From CAMYMQ01 sp963730305 (lineage in GTDB: Bacteria > Pseudomonadota > Alphaproteobacteria > Bin65): DNA of 64,000 nucleotides. How positions within the stretch are numbered: position 1 is the first letter of the stretch; every line of letters starts with the position of its first letter. Location: positions 1-64,000 of the forward strand of contig CAVSRB010000001.1 in NCBI GenBank assembly GCA_963730305.1. Reading direction: 5' to 3'. The notes under the pieces are model-generated. The model saw only the letters and a program-made list of their open reading frames with translations, did no database searches and was not told the origin of the DNA. The translations under genes and the position numbers were made by a program. This document shows positions 8,427-16,980 of the stretch, one piece after another.

Positions 8427-9412
8427 AGGTTTAGTTCCATCCAAACCAGCGTCTGGTGCAGTTTGAAGCCGACCTCTTCCAGTGACTGCGCCCCGCGGCC
8501 GGCCGGGTAATCCAGGGAGAAATTGCGCGCTCTCCCGATCACGCGGCAGACATGCGGCAGCAGCGCCCGGATGGCGGCGTCTTCGTAGCGCGGGGGCGCT
8601 GCCAACCACAGGCTGTCGGTGTAGCGGGAGAGCGATTGCCAGACCATGACGCCCAACAACCGCCCCTGGCTGGTGGCGGCGAACTGTTTGATCTGGGCGC
8701 CGGTGAACAGCCGGTGGAGGATGCCACGCAGCCCGGGGCGCAGCGCGCGGATGTCCAGGGGCAGGTGCCAGGTAACCACAGGGGGGTACGCGTGCCGCAT
8801 CCAGATGAGCTGCTCGGGCCAATGCTGGGCGCGGCGTGGGCCGATCTCGACCGGCTCGGCAGCTTCTTCATCCAAAGCGCTGACCGGCCTCGATCTGCTC
8901 CAGTCGGTCTCCCAGGTCGATCGCCGGGCGCGCTCCTCGAAACCGAGCGAGCGATAAAGATGATCCGCCGGCTGGTTATCGGCGCGCACGTGCAGCCAGG
9001 CGGCGTGAGCGCCGCGCTTGCGAATGTGTTCGAGGGCGGTCTCGGTGAGCTGCCGGGCGATGCCGCGCTGGCGGTAAGCAGGATCGACAGCGACGTTGGC
9101 GATCAGAAATAACCGCTTTCCCTGGCTGGAAAAGGGGATCAGGCTCAAATTGCCAGCCAGGTATCCGTTCAACTCCCAGACGAAACCGGTCAACGGCATG
9201 GAAACGCGCCCGGCGACCGTTGCGGCCCAATGCAGGTAGCCCGGGTTGTCCGCGGCGGCGTGCATCTGCTGGATATAACGACGCCCTTCGGCGTCCAGGG
9301 TGTCGGCAAAACACAGCTCCACCAGGCGCGCGACGTCCCTCAGATCCCGGCGCACGTCAAAAGGCCGGATCTCGTGGGGAGAGGCATGAAAAGAACGGGT
9401 GATCGCGGTCAT
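8423..9412 (-). CDS. GNAT-family N-acetyltransferase with C-terminal extension
   Basis: About 329 residues from the ATG at 9412 (MTAITRSFHASPHEIRPFD); an upstream GTG at 9484 is also possible and neither has a strong ribosome site. Residues about 20-175 form a GNAT domain: ANVAVDPAYRQRGIARQL is motif A, which binds the acetyl-CoA pyrophosphate (R-x-x-G-I-A), and HVRADNQPADHLYRSLGF is the C-terminal GNAT strand. The remaining 150 residues look like a second, degenerate GNAT-like half. Translation overlaps the ABC ATPase by four bases, so it belongs to that export operon and may modify the exported compound or protect against it; this is inference. Confidence 0.75.
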   Translation of the reverse strand: MTAITRSFHASPHEIRPFDVRRDLRDVARLVELCFADTLDAEGRRYIQQMHAAADNPGYLHWAATVAGRVSMPLTGFVWELNGYLAGNLSLIPFSSQGKRLFLIANVAVDPAYRQRGIARQLTETALEHIRKRGAHAAWLHVRADNQPADHLYRSLGFEERARRSTWETDWSRSRPVSALDEEAAEPVEIGPRRAQHWPEQLIWMRHAYPPVVTWHLPLDIRALRPGLRGILHRLFTGAQIKQFAATSQGRLLGVMVWQSLSRYTDSLWLAAPPRYEDAAIRALLPHVCRVIGRARNFSLDYPAGRGAQSLEEVGFKLHQTLVWMELNL

Positions 9413-9606
9413 AACGGAAAGAGCTTCGGCAGTTTGCCGGACTTCAAGTTCTGATTTTACCGCACTGTATGCGGCTTTGACCACGGTTTAGGGAAGTGCC
9501 TTGGTTGGCGACGCCGGCCAATGCACATCCTCAACCAACTTCAATCGTTAAGAATTCTTCATAATATCTTTAAACAATTTTGTTATACTGGCAAAAGGTA
9601 GCCGGT
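9413..9606 (+). promoter_or_regulatory. Divergent intergenic region before the first two-component system
   Basis: A TATACT box at 9584-9589 lies 17 bases before the regulator start, with only weak -35 candidates. AAGAATTCTT (9551-9560 region) is a 10-base palindrome and the wider stretch TTAAGAATTCTTCATAATAT is much richer in A+T than its surroundings, as expected of an OmpR-type operator. Autoregulation is a guess. Confidence 0.35.
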
Positions 9607-10308
9607 ATGCTGACAAAACCCACGATCCTGGTAGTCGACGACGACCGCAAGACGGTCGAGCTGATCTGCATGTACCTGGAAAAGGACGGTTATTTCGTCC
9701 TGCCCGCTTACGACGGGCGCCAGGCCCTTTACCTGGCGCGCAACAAGCAGCCCGGCCTGATCATCCTGGACTTGATGCTGCCACGCGTGGACGGCCTGGA
9801 CGTGTGCCGCATCTTGCGGGCCGAATCCCGAGTCCCCATCATCATGCTCACCGCCAAGTCCACGGAGGACGATAAACTGGTCGGGCTGGACTTGGGCGCG
9901 GACGATTACGTCACCAAACCCTTCAGCCCGCGCGAGCTGGTCGCGCGGGTGCGGGCCGTGCTGCGGCGGGCCAACGCCCAGGAGGACAGCGGTCCGGCCG
10001 AAATCCGCTGTGGAGACCTAGTGGTGGACTTCGTCCGCCACGAAGCGCGCATCCAGGAAGAAGCCGTCCACCTGACCCCGAAAGAGTTCAGCATCCTGGA
10101 GACGTTGATCAAACAACCCGGGCGGGTCTTCTCCCGGCTGGAGCTGCTGGAAAACGCCTTTGGGTTCGATTATGGCGGTTTCGAGCGCACCGTTGACGTG
10201 CATGTGATGAACCTGCGCAAGAAGATCGAGACAGATCCCTCTGAACCTAAATTCATCCAAACCATTTACGGTTTGGGATATAAATTCGAGAATGAACAAG
10301 ATCTTTAG
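9607..10308 (+). CDS. OmpR/PhoB-family response regulator
   Basis: The 233-residue regulator has an N-terminal receiver domain (acidic DDD in VVDDDRK, phosphoacceptor Asp in IILDLMLP, Lys in VTKPFSPREL) and a C-terminal winged helix (LTPKEFSILETLI through the VDVHVMNLRKKIE recognition region, ending GLGYKFE). It is phosphorylated by the histidine kinase that overlaps its 3' end by 17 bases and then binds DNA. I start at 9607 (MLTKPTILVVDDD) rather than 9580 because TATACT at 9584 looks like the -10 box. Targets are unknown; the divergent export operon is a possible one. Confidence 0.92.
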   Translation: MLTKPTILVVDDDRKTVELICMYLEKDGYFVLPAYDGRQALYLARNKQPGLIILDLMLPRVDGLDVCRILRAESRVPIIMLTAKSTEDDKLVGLDLGADDYVTKPFSPRELVARVRAVLRRANAQEDSGPAEIRCGDLVVDFVRHEARIQEEAVHLTPKEFSILETLIKQPGRVFSRLELLENAFGFDYGGFERTVDVHVMNLRKKIETDPSEPKFIQTIYGLGYKFENEQDL

Positions 10309-11983
10309 CTCGCTGCGCTTCCGCCTGCTGGTGACTTTTGCCATCGTCGTTTCCGTGGCGGTCGGAACGGTGGCGGTTTTCGCCAGCCGGAGCACCACGA
10401 CGGAATTCCGCCGATCGGTGCAGGTCATCCTGGACTACCCCAACCTAAACATTGACAGCAAGATCGCGACGATCAATAAGCACTTGAGCCAGCATTACGG
10501 TGAGCGGGACATCTGGGAGAGCCTGCAGGATTTGCTGGCGCGCATGGGGCAGACCAGCCATACACGCTTTGTGATGGCCGATCTGGACGGCAACGTGACC
10601 GCCGACTCGACCGGTGAATTTCTCAACTCCAGCATCAATACCGAACGTTCCAGACCCTTCGCGGCTTTTCTGATCGACGGCCGACCAATCCTGGCTTATC
10701 TCGTTCCATTGGAAACCAACACACTGGAGGCGGTGGAGACTCGTTTTACCGGTTCGGTAAATCGCTCGCTGATATTAGCCATCGGCGCAGCGGGCGCAGT
10801 CGCCTTTTTGCTGACCCTGCTGCTTTCCCGCAGCATCACCGGACCGATCACCAGCCTGACCAGGGCCGCCCAACGCATGGAGAAGGGCGACCTGAGCCAG
10901 CGGGTACCGGTGCAGACCGGCGGTGAAGTAGGTGAGCTGGCCAAGGCGTTCAACGCCATGGCCGATGGGCTGGAGCGGCTGGAACAGCTGCGCCGCAACA
11001 TGGTCACCGACGTGGCCCACGAGCTGCGCACGCCGCTCTCCAACGTGCGCGGCTACCTGGAGGCGGTGAAGGACGGCGTGATCACCGCCACACCGGAGGT
11101 GATCGCCTCGCTGCACGAAGAAGCCATGCTGCTCAACCGCCTGGTGGACGACCTGCAGGAGCTGGCCCTGGCGGAAGCCGGGCAGCTTAAGCTGGAAACC
11201 CAATCTATCTCCCTGGCTGAAGTGACCGAAAAAGTCGTCCAGGTGATCGAACCCGCTGCAGAACAGAAAGGGTTGAAGGTAAGCGTGGAGTTCCCGCCCG
11301 CCCTGCCCGCGGTGGAAGCCGATCCGGAACGGCTGGGCCAGGTGCTGCGCAACCTGGTGGTCAACGCGCTGACCAACACGCCGGCGGGGGGCGCAATCCG
11401 GGTGAGCGCGAAAGTGGTTGGAGCCATGGTAGCCGTCAGCGTTCAGGATACCGGCAGCGGTATCGCCGCTGAACACCTGCCTTACGTGTTCGAGCGCTTC
11501 TACCGGGCAGACCGCTCGCGAACTCGCGCCACCGGCGGCGCCGGACTCGGACTGGCGATCGTCAAACAGCTGGTCGAGGCCCAAGGCGGAGGCGTATCGA
11601 TAAGCAGCCAGGTCGGTCAAGGCACGACGGTCACGTTCACCCTGCCGCAGGGTAAAGAACCGCCTGCCGAGGGCGCGTTCCGTCGAGGCGCCTCCTGCGG
11701 CGGCGGCCCAACCTACCGCCCTCCCGCAGCGCTAGATGCAGCGAGAGCCTCCCATAACACGCTATCAATGGGTAGGCGATTGCCGTACCAGCTACGGACA
11801 GCGGGCTCGCGGCGGGTCCCGGAGGATCCTGCTTTGACTTTTGCAAAGCCGCTAAAAAACAAATCCCCGCGTTATTCTGCGCTTTTTCTGCGTCCTCTGC
11901 GTTTCAACTCGTTCAACCTCATATTGACCGTGACAACTACTGGACACTCGTCGAGTCGATCCAGCTTGCGCCTACCACGCTAA
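10292..11983 (+). CDS. Sensor histidine kinase, HAMP type, doubtful C-terminal tail
   Basis: A membrane-anchored kinase paired with the preceding regulator. Membrane segment near residues 12-30, an outer sensing region to about 160, second segment 163-183, HAMP to about 238, then the H-box VAHELRTPLSNVRGY (phosphoacceptor His), N-box NLVVNALTNTP, DTGSGIA and GAGLGLAIV of the ATPase domain. The kinase core ends near residue 453 at TVTFTLPQG. The last 105 residues are basic and low in structure, and cover a stretch that resembles a dispersed intergenic repeat (11,868-11,906), so the true stop is probably near 11,660 and was lost by an indel. No cofactor domain such as PAS is visible; the signal is unknown. 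Confidence 0.85.
   Translation: MNKIFSSLRFRLLVTFAIVVSVAVGTVAVFASRSTTTEFRRSVQVILDYPNLNIDSKIATINKHLSQHYGERDIWESLQDLLARMGQTSHTRFVMADLDGNVTADSTGEFLNSSINTERSRPFAAFLIDGRPILAYLVPLETNTLEAVETRFTGSVNRSLILAIGAAGAVAFLLTLLLSRSITGPITSLTRAAQRMEKGDLSQRVPVQTGGEVGELAKAFNAMADGLERLEQLRRNMVTDVAHELRTPLSNVRGYLEAVKDGVITATPEVIASLHEEAMLLNRLVDDLQELALAEAGQLKLETQSISLAEVTEKVVQVIEPAAEQKGLKVSVEFPPALPAVEADPERLGQVLRNLVVNALTNTPAGGAIRVSAKVVGAMVAVSVQDTGSGIAAEHLPYVFERFYRADRSRTRATGGAGLGLAIVKQLVEAQGGGVSISSQVGQGTTVTFTLPQGKEPPAEGAFRRGASCGGGPTYRPPAALDAARASHNTLSMGRRLPYQLRTAGSRRVPEDPALTFAKPLKNKSPRYSALFLRPLRFNSFNLILTVTTTGHSSSRSSLRLPR
11868..11906 (+). repeat. Degenerate TCTGCG/CTTTGCGTCC-type intergenic repeat
   Basis: The stretch CGCGTTATTCTGCGC then TTTTTCTGCGTCCTCTGCGTT is built from repeats of (T)CTGCGTCC-like units. 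Related units on the opposite strand occur at 13,829-13,862 and 16,072-16,145. Such stretches are common beside GxxExxY genes in several phyla. Confidence 0.4.
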
Positions 11984-11988
11984 GGCTG

Positions 11989-12010
11989 TAAAATATCCAA
12001 ACAAGTGTTC
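11989..12010 (+). promoter_or_regulatory. nurA promoter -10 with LexA-like half-matching site
   Basis: TAAAAT at 11,989-11,994 is a possible -10 box. AAACAAGTGTTC at 11,999-12,010 matches the GAAC-N4-GTTC LexA site of Gram-positive-type SOS systems except for the first base. The nurA start follows at 12,038. Confidence 0.35.
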
Positions 12011-12037
12011 TGATTATCCGCAAACCTCCGAAAGCCT

Positions 12038-13225
12038 ATGGCACTCGATTTCCAACAAATCCACGAGCAGGTGCGCGAGCTGGGCGAGAGAGCCCCGGTG
12101 CGCGAAAGAGCGCTGCGCGCCAAGCGCCAAGCGGCGCTGAGCCTGCTCGAAAACCATGCCCAGGAGTCCGCCGCGTTAACCGAGCGCGTCGACCTGATCG
12201 TACAAAATTACGACGGCGCCCTGCGCTGCGCCCGGCCGACCGGCGAGGCGCTGAATGGGCGCTTTCTGGCGCCGGCTCTCTCCGGACCGGTCACCATCCT
12301 GGCGGCAGATGGGTCGCAGATCGCGCCGGATCGCCATGCGGCGGTGGATTACTGTCTGATCAACGTGGGCGCGATCCAGATGACCACCGGCGCCTCGACT
12401 CCCCCACAGACCACGGTCAAATGCCAGCTGTTTTACGACGAGACGATGTACACCAGCGCAGGAGGAAAGATCACCGAAGCGCTGCTCGGGCTGCGGCGCG
12501 ACCTGCGCGAACGAGAATTGCTCGCCGTGTTAGCCCAGGAGCTGCCCCCGCCGGTGATCACCCTGACGGACGGGCGCATGGAGCTGTGGGGCGCGGTGGA
12601 TGCGGGCAGCGCCACCGAGTTCCAGCAAAGCCTGCGGGCTTATATCCAGGCCCTGGAGCGTTTAGGACAACTAGGCGCCATCTCCGCAGCTTACGTGGAC
12701 AAACCCGGGGCGAGCCTGGTCGTCCGACTGCTCGAGATCGCTATGCTGGAGGAGCTCGAACTGCCCGAGGTGCGCAAGAAGGCGCCCCTGCGCGGCGTGG
12801 GCGACCTGGACCTTTTTCAAGATCTGCTCGAACCGGGCGAGCGTTCGGCTGTGTTCGCCCTGCAGTCGAAATCGGCAGCGGAATATCGCGACGAACTGGC
12901 GCTGCATTTCTTTTACCTTAACGTGGGGCGCGCCGGGAACCCGTCGCTTTCCCGCGTAGAGGTGCCAGCCTGGGTGGCCCAAAACCCGGAGATGCTGGAC
13001 AAATTGCACGCCGCCCTGGTCGAACAGTGCCGCATCCTGGGCAGCCGCCCCTATCCCTACCTGCTGCACCGGGCGCATGAAGCCGCCGTGGTCAGCCGGG
13101 AGGAAAAAGCGCAGGTGGAGCAAATGATCGCCGGTGAGCTGCTGCGACGCGGCGTTCCGCTTGGGCGAGCTTCCAACAAACAATCCGCCAAAGACCTTCC
13201 CGGGAGGACGAGGTATCCAGGATGA
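12038..13225 (+). CDS. nurA: NurA-domain 5'-3' nuclease
   Basis: NurA nucleases partner the HerA helicase to resect DNA ends in archaea and some bacteria. In this 395-residue protein, residues about 80-330 form the NurA domain: ILAADGSQIAPDRHAAVDY holds the first conserved Asp of the manganese site, ITLTDGRMELWG the second acidic strand, and VDKPGASLVVRLLE plus FFYLNVG the later conserved parts. The N-terminal 70 residues are helical, as usual. The ATG follows a weak ribosome site. The gene overlaps the small HAS-barrel-like gene by four bases (ATGA), and herA lies 1.1 kb downstream on the same strand, so the three probably work together in DNA-end processing. A LexA-like site lies just upstream. 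Confidence 0.85.
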   Translation: MALDFQQIHEQVRELGERAPVRERALRAKRQAALSLLENHAQESAALTERVDLIVQNYDGALRCARPTGEALNGRFLAPALSGPVTILAADGSQIAPDRHAAVDYCLINVGAIQMTTGASTPPQTTVKCQLFYDETMYTSAGGKITEALLGLRRDLRERELLAVLAQELPPPVITLTDGRMELWGAVDAGSATEFQQSLRAYIQALERLGQLGAISAAYVDKPGASLVVRLLEIAMLEELELPEVRKKAPLRGVGDLDLFQDLLEPGERSAVFALQSKSAAEYRDELALHFFYLNVGRAGNPSLSRVEVPAWVAQNPEMLDKLHAALVEQCRILGSRPYPYLLHRAHEAAVVSREEKAQVEQMIAGELLRRGVPLGRASNKQSAKDLPGRTRYPG

Positions 13226-13821
13226 CGACGATCGAGATCGGAAGATTGCTGCGCGCCGGCACGACCGGCTTCGTGGTCGGCTGCCGGGTCAACCAAATCG
13301 AGGCGCCTTCGTTTGGCGCGCTGGTGCGCGTGCCGCTGGAGGCCGGCTACGAGATCTACGGGCTGATCTACGACATGCACATCGACGACGACGGGCTGGT
13401 CCGCCAGCTGGTTACCGCCGACCAGGTGGACGAGGCGATCATCGCCGACAACCGGGTCAACCGCAACGTACCGGTGGAGCTGAGCGTGCTGGCTGCCGGC
13501 TACCAGCAAGACGGGCGCATCTACCACCTGCTGCCGCCGCGGCCGCCGCTCAGCCTGGACGTGATCTACCTGTGCAGCGATGAAGAGATCTGCCGCTTCA
13601 GCGGCGAGGGGCGCTTCGGCTATTTCCGCCACGTGCTGCGGGCCAAGGACCTGCCGGTTGGGGAGCTGCTGGCCGCGCACCTGCAAAGCGCGCGCGCCGC
13701 CCAGACCGCCGCCGGGAATCCGGGCTGGAGCAGCGCAGCGATGAGAGAGCTGATCGCACTGCTGCGTTATGACTACGAGACGCTGATGGAGGTTTTGGGT
13801 GTTCTGGGTCAAACCCTTTGA
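13222..13821 (+). CDS. Unknown protein between nurA and herA, probable HAS-barrel
   Basis: A 199-residue protein that I do not recognise by name. Its first 60 residues, with GRLLRAGTTGFVVGC and FGALVRVPLEAGYEIYGLIYD, follow the pattern of the HAS-barrel found at the N-terminus of HerA helicases (compare HerA here: IGYIVGGGLRESLLARL and FVVIESGDWQFYGLVTD). The rest is helical, ending in RELIALLRYDYETLMEVLG. It overlaps nurA by four bases and precedes herA, so a role as an adaptor or regulator of the NurA-HerA complex is reasonable but inferred. No nuclease or ATPase motifs are present. Confidence 0.6.
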   Translation: MTTIEIGRLLRAGTTGFVVGCRVNQIEAPSFGALVRVPLEAGYEIYGLIYDMHIDDDGLVRQLVTADQVDEAIIADNRVNRNVPVELSVLAAGYQQDGRIYHLLPPRPPLSLDVIYLCSDEEICRFSGEGRFGYFRHVLRAKDLPVGELLAAHLQSARAAQTAAGNPGWSSAAMRELIALLRYDYETLMEVLGVLGQTL

Positions 13822-13828
13822 GACTCAA

Positions 13829-13862
13829 CACAAAGGACACAAAGCACTCGAAGGACACTAAG
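13829..13862 (-). repeat. GGACACAAAG / CTTTGTGTCC-type repeat upstream of GxxExxY remnant
   Basis: ACACAAAGGACACAAAGCA followed by CTCGAAGGACACTAAGTG: three copies of (A)AGGACAC(T/A)AAG-like units. Similar units at 16,072-16,145 (CACCACGAAGTACACAAAGG ... TTAGTCCTTAGTG) and a degenerate set at 11,868. The element sits directly before the GxxExxY pseudogene, its usual position in other genomes. Confidence 0.5.
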
Positions 13863-13872
13863 TGTTATTGGT

Positions 13873-14246
13873 ATGAGTTCTGAAAAGCGAAAAATTGAAC
13901 CATTAGAATCTGAGGTCGAGCGATCGTGAAAATTGTGTTGGATGCTGCCTTCAAAGTACACTCTGCTCTGGGTCCGGGTCTTCTGGAATCGAGTTGCTGC
14001 GTCGGGGACATATGCAATTAGCGAAAAGCGGCAGGCAGCTTAGAACCAGGTAGTGGTACCCATCAAATAGAAGAAGTTCATATTGAAGTCGGTATTGCGT
14101 TTGGATATGTTGGTGGATAATAGCGTCATTGTGGAAATAAAATCTGTGAAAAGTCTGAAATCTTTCCCGAAGATCGTTTATCACCTTTGATGCAAAAGCG
14201 GCTGGGCCTATTGCTATTCTCAATGCCCTGATCAAGATCGTTCGTA
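13873..14246 (+). pseudogene. GxxExxY-family protein, decayed
   Basis: From ATG 13,873 the frame gives MSSEKRKIEPLESEVERS, stop, then KIVLDAAFKVHSALGPGLLE in the same frame: this is the GxxExxY signature region (usually VHxxLGPGLLExxY). A second frame carries IEEVHIEV, and another LDMLVDNSVIVEIKSVKSLK then FPKIVYHL, which are the family's central and C-terminal strands. At least four frame breaks and stops occur in 370 bases, far more than in neighbouring genes, so this looks like genuine decay as well as error. The family function is unknown; it is nuclease-like in fold and is common as a dispersed, repeat-flanked gene. Confidence 0.75.
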
Positions 14247-14304
14247 GATCAACTTATAAAATTTTGTGTTCTCGTGACCCTTCAATCATGTGTTAAAATA
14301 AATA

Positions 14305-16025
14305 ATGGTAGAGCAGAACAAAGCCATTGGATATATCGTTGGCGGGGGGCTGCGGGAGAGCCTGCTTGCCCGGCTGACGGTGACGGCGGACCAGATCCAG
14401 GAGGGCGGGTTCGTGGTCATCGAGAGCGGCGACTGGCAGTTCTACGGCCTGGTCACCGACCTCAGGCTCGGCGCCAGCGACCCGCGCTTCGCAGACGAGC
14501 AGAGCGAAGAACGCCTGCCGGCCGAGTTGGCCCACCTGCTGCACGGGCAGACCTTGTTCACCGATCTCGAAGTGATGCCGGCTCTGATGCTGGAACGCGG
14601 GCCCGAGCTCGACAGCCCGGAATACGCCCGCTGGCGCCAGCAGATCGACCTGGGTCTGAAGGACGAACCGCGCCCGCTGCCGGTCAAGACCGTCCCGCCG
14701 CACCACGCCAAAGTGCGCCTGGCCGGGCCCGGCGACATCGCCGAGATCTTCGGCAAGGCCGAAGAGCAGGGCAATTTCGTAATCGGCGTAAACCCGCGAG
14801 CAGGGCCACCCGGTGTGCATCAACCTGGACAAGTTCGTGCAGCGCTCCTCCGGCGTGTTCGGCGCCACCGGCACGGGCAAATCCTTCCTGACGCGCATCG
14901 TGCTGGCCGGCCTGATCCAGTACAACCGGGCCTCCGTGCTGGTCTTCGACATGCACAATGAATACGGCCTGGATGACACCGCTTCGGATACCGGCGAGCG
15001 AGTGATCGGGCTGCGCACGAAGTTCCCGGCACGCGGATGCGCGTGGTCGGCCTGGGCCCTGGCGCGCAGCATTCGCGGCCAGACACCGGACTTCAACCTG
15101 GAGATCGCCGCACGGGATATCCAGCCCGAGGACATCGAACTGCTGACCCGCGAGCTCAACCTGAAGGAAACCACCCCCACCACCCTGGAAGCCCTGGTCG
15201 CCAGCTTCGGAGCGGAACAACTGGTTTGCGAAGTTCAAAGCGATGAAATCCGGCGCGGTGATCGAGGACGAAAACGGCAAGAAAGTACCCGCCCCGGACA
15301 GCGTGGCTGCCTGGGCAAACGCCCGCGGGGTCAACGTGATGGCCGCCGAAGGGCTGTACTCCAAACTCGGGCGCGTCTTCCGCCTGCCCTACGTGGTGGA
15401 GAATCCGGCCAGCGACGGCATCGGCGAGATCATCAAGGCGCTGGAAGCCGGTCAGCACGTGGTCGCTCTCCTTCGGCACGTTTCGAGAGCGACCTGGATT
15501 ATCTGCTGGTGAGCAACCTGCTCACCCGGCGCATCCGCCAGGCCTGGGAGCAGAAGACCAACCAGCACCGTTCGCAGCCGGAACAAGAGGAAGAGCCGCG
15601 CCCGCTGGTGATCGTGGTGGAGGAGGCCCACAAGCTGCTCAATCGCGAGATGGCCGCCCAGACCACCTTCAGCACCATCGCCCGCGAGCTGCGCAAGTAT
15701 TACGTGACCCTGCTGATCATCGACCAGCGCCCGTCGCAGATTTATGACGAAGTCATGTCCCAGTTGGGCACGCGCATTTCCGGCTGGCTGGGCGACGACG
15801 ACGATATTCGCGCCGTGCTCTCCGGTTTGGCCGGGCGTGAAGCGCTGCGCGGCATGCTGGCCCACCTGCAGCCCAAGGAGGAAGTGCTGCTGCTGGGCTG
15901 GGGCGTGCCCATGCCGCTGCCGGTGCGCTCGCGGCGCTACGACGAGCGCTTCTGGGAGGAACTGCTGGGGAAGAAAGGCGGCAAGCGCAGCCAGGATGAG
16001 ATCCTTGAAGGAGCTGGGGTTCTGA
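14305..16025 (+). CDS. herA: HerA-family DNA translocase/helicase, several frameshifts
   Basis: HerA is a hexameric FtsK-like ATPase that drives NurA. Parts in order: HAS-barrel (IGYIVGGGLRESLL, FVVIESGDWQFYGLVTD), then Walker A GATGTGKS near 14,865, Walker B LVIVVEEAHKLL near 15,610, and sensor LLIIDQRPSQI. The protein needs at least five frame changes: near 14,790 (AAACCC run), two compensating ones near 15,030 and 15,060, and others near 15,215 and 15,465. The piece AMKSGAVIEDENGKKVPAPD in another frame fills the gap correctly, so the ancestral protein of about 570 residues can be rebuilt. The natural stop is probably 16,025 (KELGF) rather than 16,057. The number of indels in a gene with no stop in the rebuilt frame points to sequencing error. 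Confidence 0.8.
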
Positions 16026-16071
16026 ATAATCCACAGAGTGTGCAGATCCAAGATTAGATAGATTTGATTTT

Positions 16072-16145
16072 CACCACGAAGTACACAAAGGACTCCGCAG
16101 ATTTATCTAAAACAAATTTGTGTCCTTAGCGCTTTTAGTCCTTAG
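16072..16145 (+). repeat. Imperfect inverted CACGAAGNACAC / GTCCTTAGTG repeat
   Basis: CACCACGAAGTACACAAAGG on the left and TTTGTGTCCTTAGCGC then TTTTAGTCCTTAGTG on the right form an imperfect inverted repeat between herA and the aldo/keto reductase. Units match the repeat before the GxxExxY remnant at 13,829. Confidence 0.45.
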
Positions 16146-16158
16146 TGTTGAGAATAAT

Positions 16159-16971
16159 ATGGAGTACGAAAAACTACAGAACGGTGAGCGGGTCCCGGTC
16201 ATCGGGCTGGGCACCTGGTCCATCGGCGGGGGGATGTCGGCGAACCGCTCACGCGACGGGCAGATGCTCGACCTCCTGCGCGCCGCCCTGGACATGGGCT
16301 ACCGGCACTTCGACACCGCCGAAATGTACGGGGACGGGCACACCGAAGAACTGCTCGGGCAGGCCATCAAAGGGCTGGACCGGGAAAAAGTCTTCATCAC
16401 CACCAAGGTTTCCCCTTCCAACCTGCGCTATGCGGGCGTGATGAACGCTTTGGAAGGCAGCCTGCGACGCCTGGACACGAGCTACATCGACCTGTACCTG
16501 ATCCACTGGCCCAGCCGTTCCATTCCACTCGAAGAGAGCTTCCGGGCGCTCAACCGGGCGGTCGAGCAGGGCAAAGTCAGGCGCCTGGGGGTGAGCAACT
16601 TCAGCTTAGGCGAGCTGGAACAATCGATCGCCCTGTCCGATACGCCGATCACCACCAACCAGGTCCCCTACAGCCTGACAAATCGGCGCTACGTCCGCAA
16701 CGGCGTTCTGCAGTACTGCCAGGAAAACGGCATCCTGCTGACGGCTTATTCCCCGTTGAAAGGCGGCGTGCTTGGAAGCCCGATCGTGCGCGAGATCGCT
16801 CAACACCACCGCGCCACTCCGGCGCAAGTCGCGCTGAACTGGCTGGTGCGCCAATCCAAAGTGATCACCATCCCCCAATCCACCGATCCCGAACACCTGC
16901 GTGACAACCTGGAAGCCGTGGATCTGGAATTGGAGGCTGAGGAAGTAGAACGGCTGGACCAGCTGGCTTAA
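16159..16971 (+). CDS. Aldo/keto reductase
   Basis: An NADPH-dependent carbonyl reductase with the complete AKR tetrad: Asp and Tyr in HFDTAEMYGDG, Lys in VFITTKVSPSN and His in LYLIHWPSRS. The cofactor strand near the C-terminus, SKVITIPQSTDPEHL, replaces the usual IPKS with IPQS, a common variant. The start at 16,159 gives 270 residues, slightly short for the family but with a normal GERVPVIGLGTWSIGGG first strand. Monocistronic or co-transcribed with the acetyltransferase 9 bases downstream. Substrate unknown. Confidence 0.9.
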   Translation: MEYEKLQNGERVPVIGLGTWSIGGGMSANRSRDGQMLDLLRAALDMGYRHFDTAEMYGDGHTEELLGQAIKGLDREKVFITTKVSPSNLRYAGVMNALEGSLRRLDTSYIDLYLIHWPSRSIPLEESFRALNRAVEQGKVRRLGVSNFSLGELEQSIALSDTPITTNQVPYSLTNRRYVRNGVLQYCQENGILLTAYSPLKGGVLGSPIVREIAQHHRATPAQVALNWLVRQSKVITIPQSTDPEHLRDNLEAVDLELEAEEVERLDQLA

Positions 16972-16980
16972 CTTGGGATC

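Noticed and set aside
12038..16025. Antiphage defence island (HerA-NurA)
   Set aside because: HerA/NurA in Chloroflexota look like a chromosomal repair pair; no Sir2, TIR or other defence partner is nearby.
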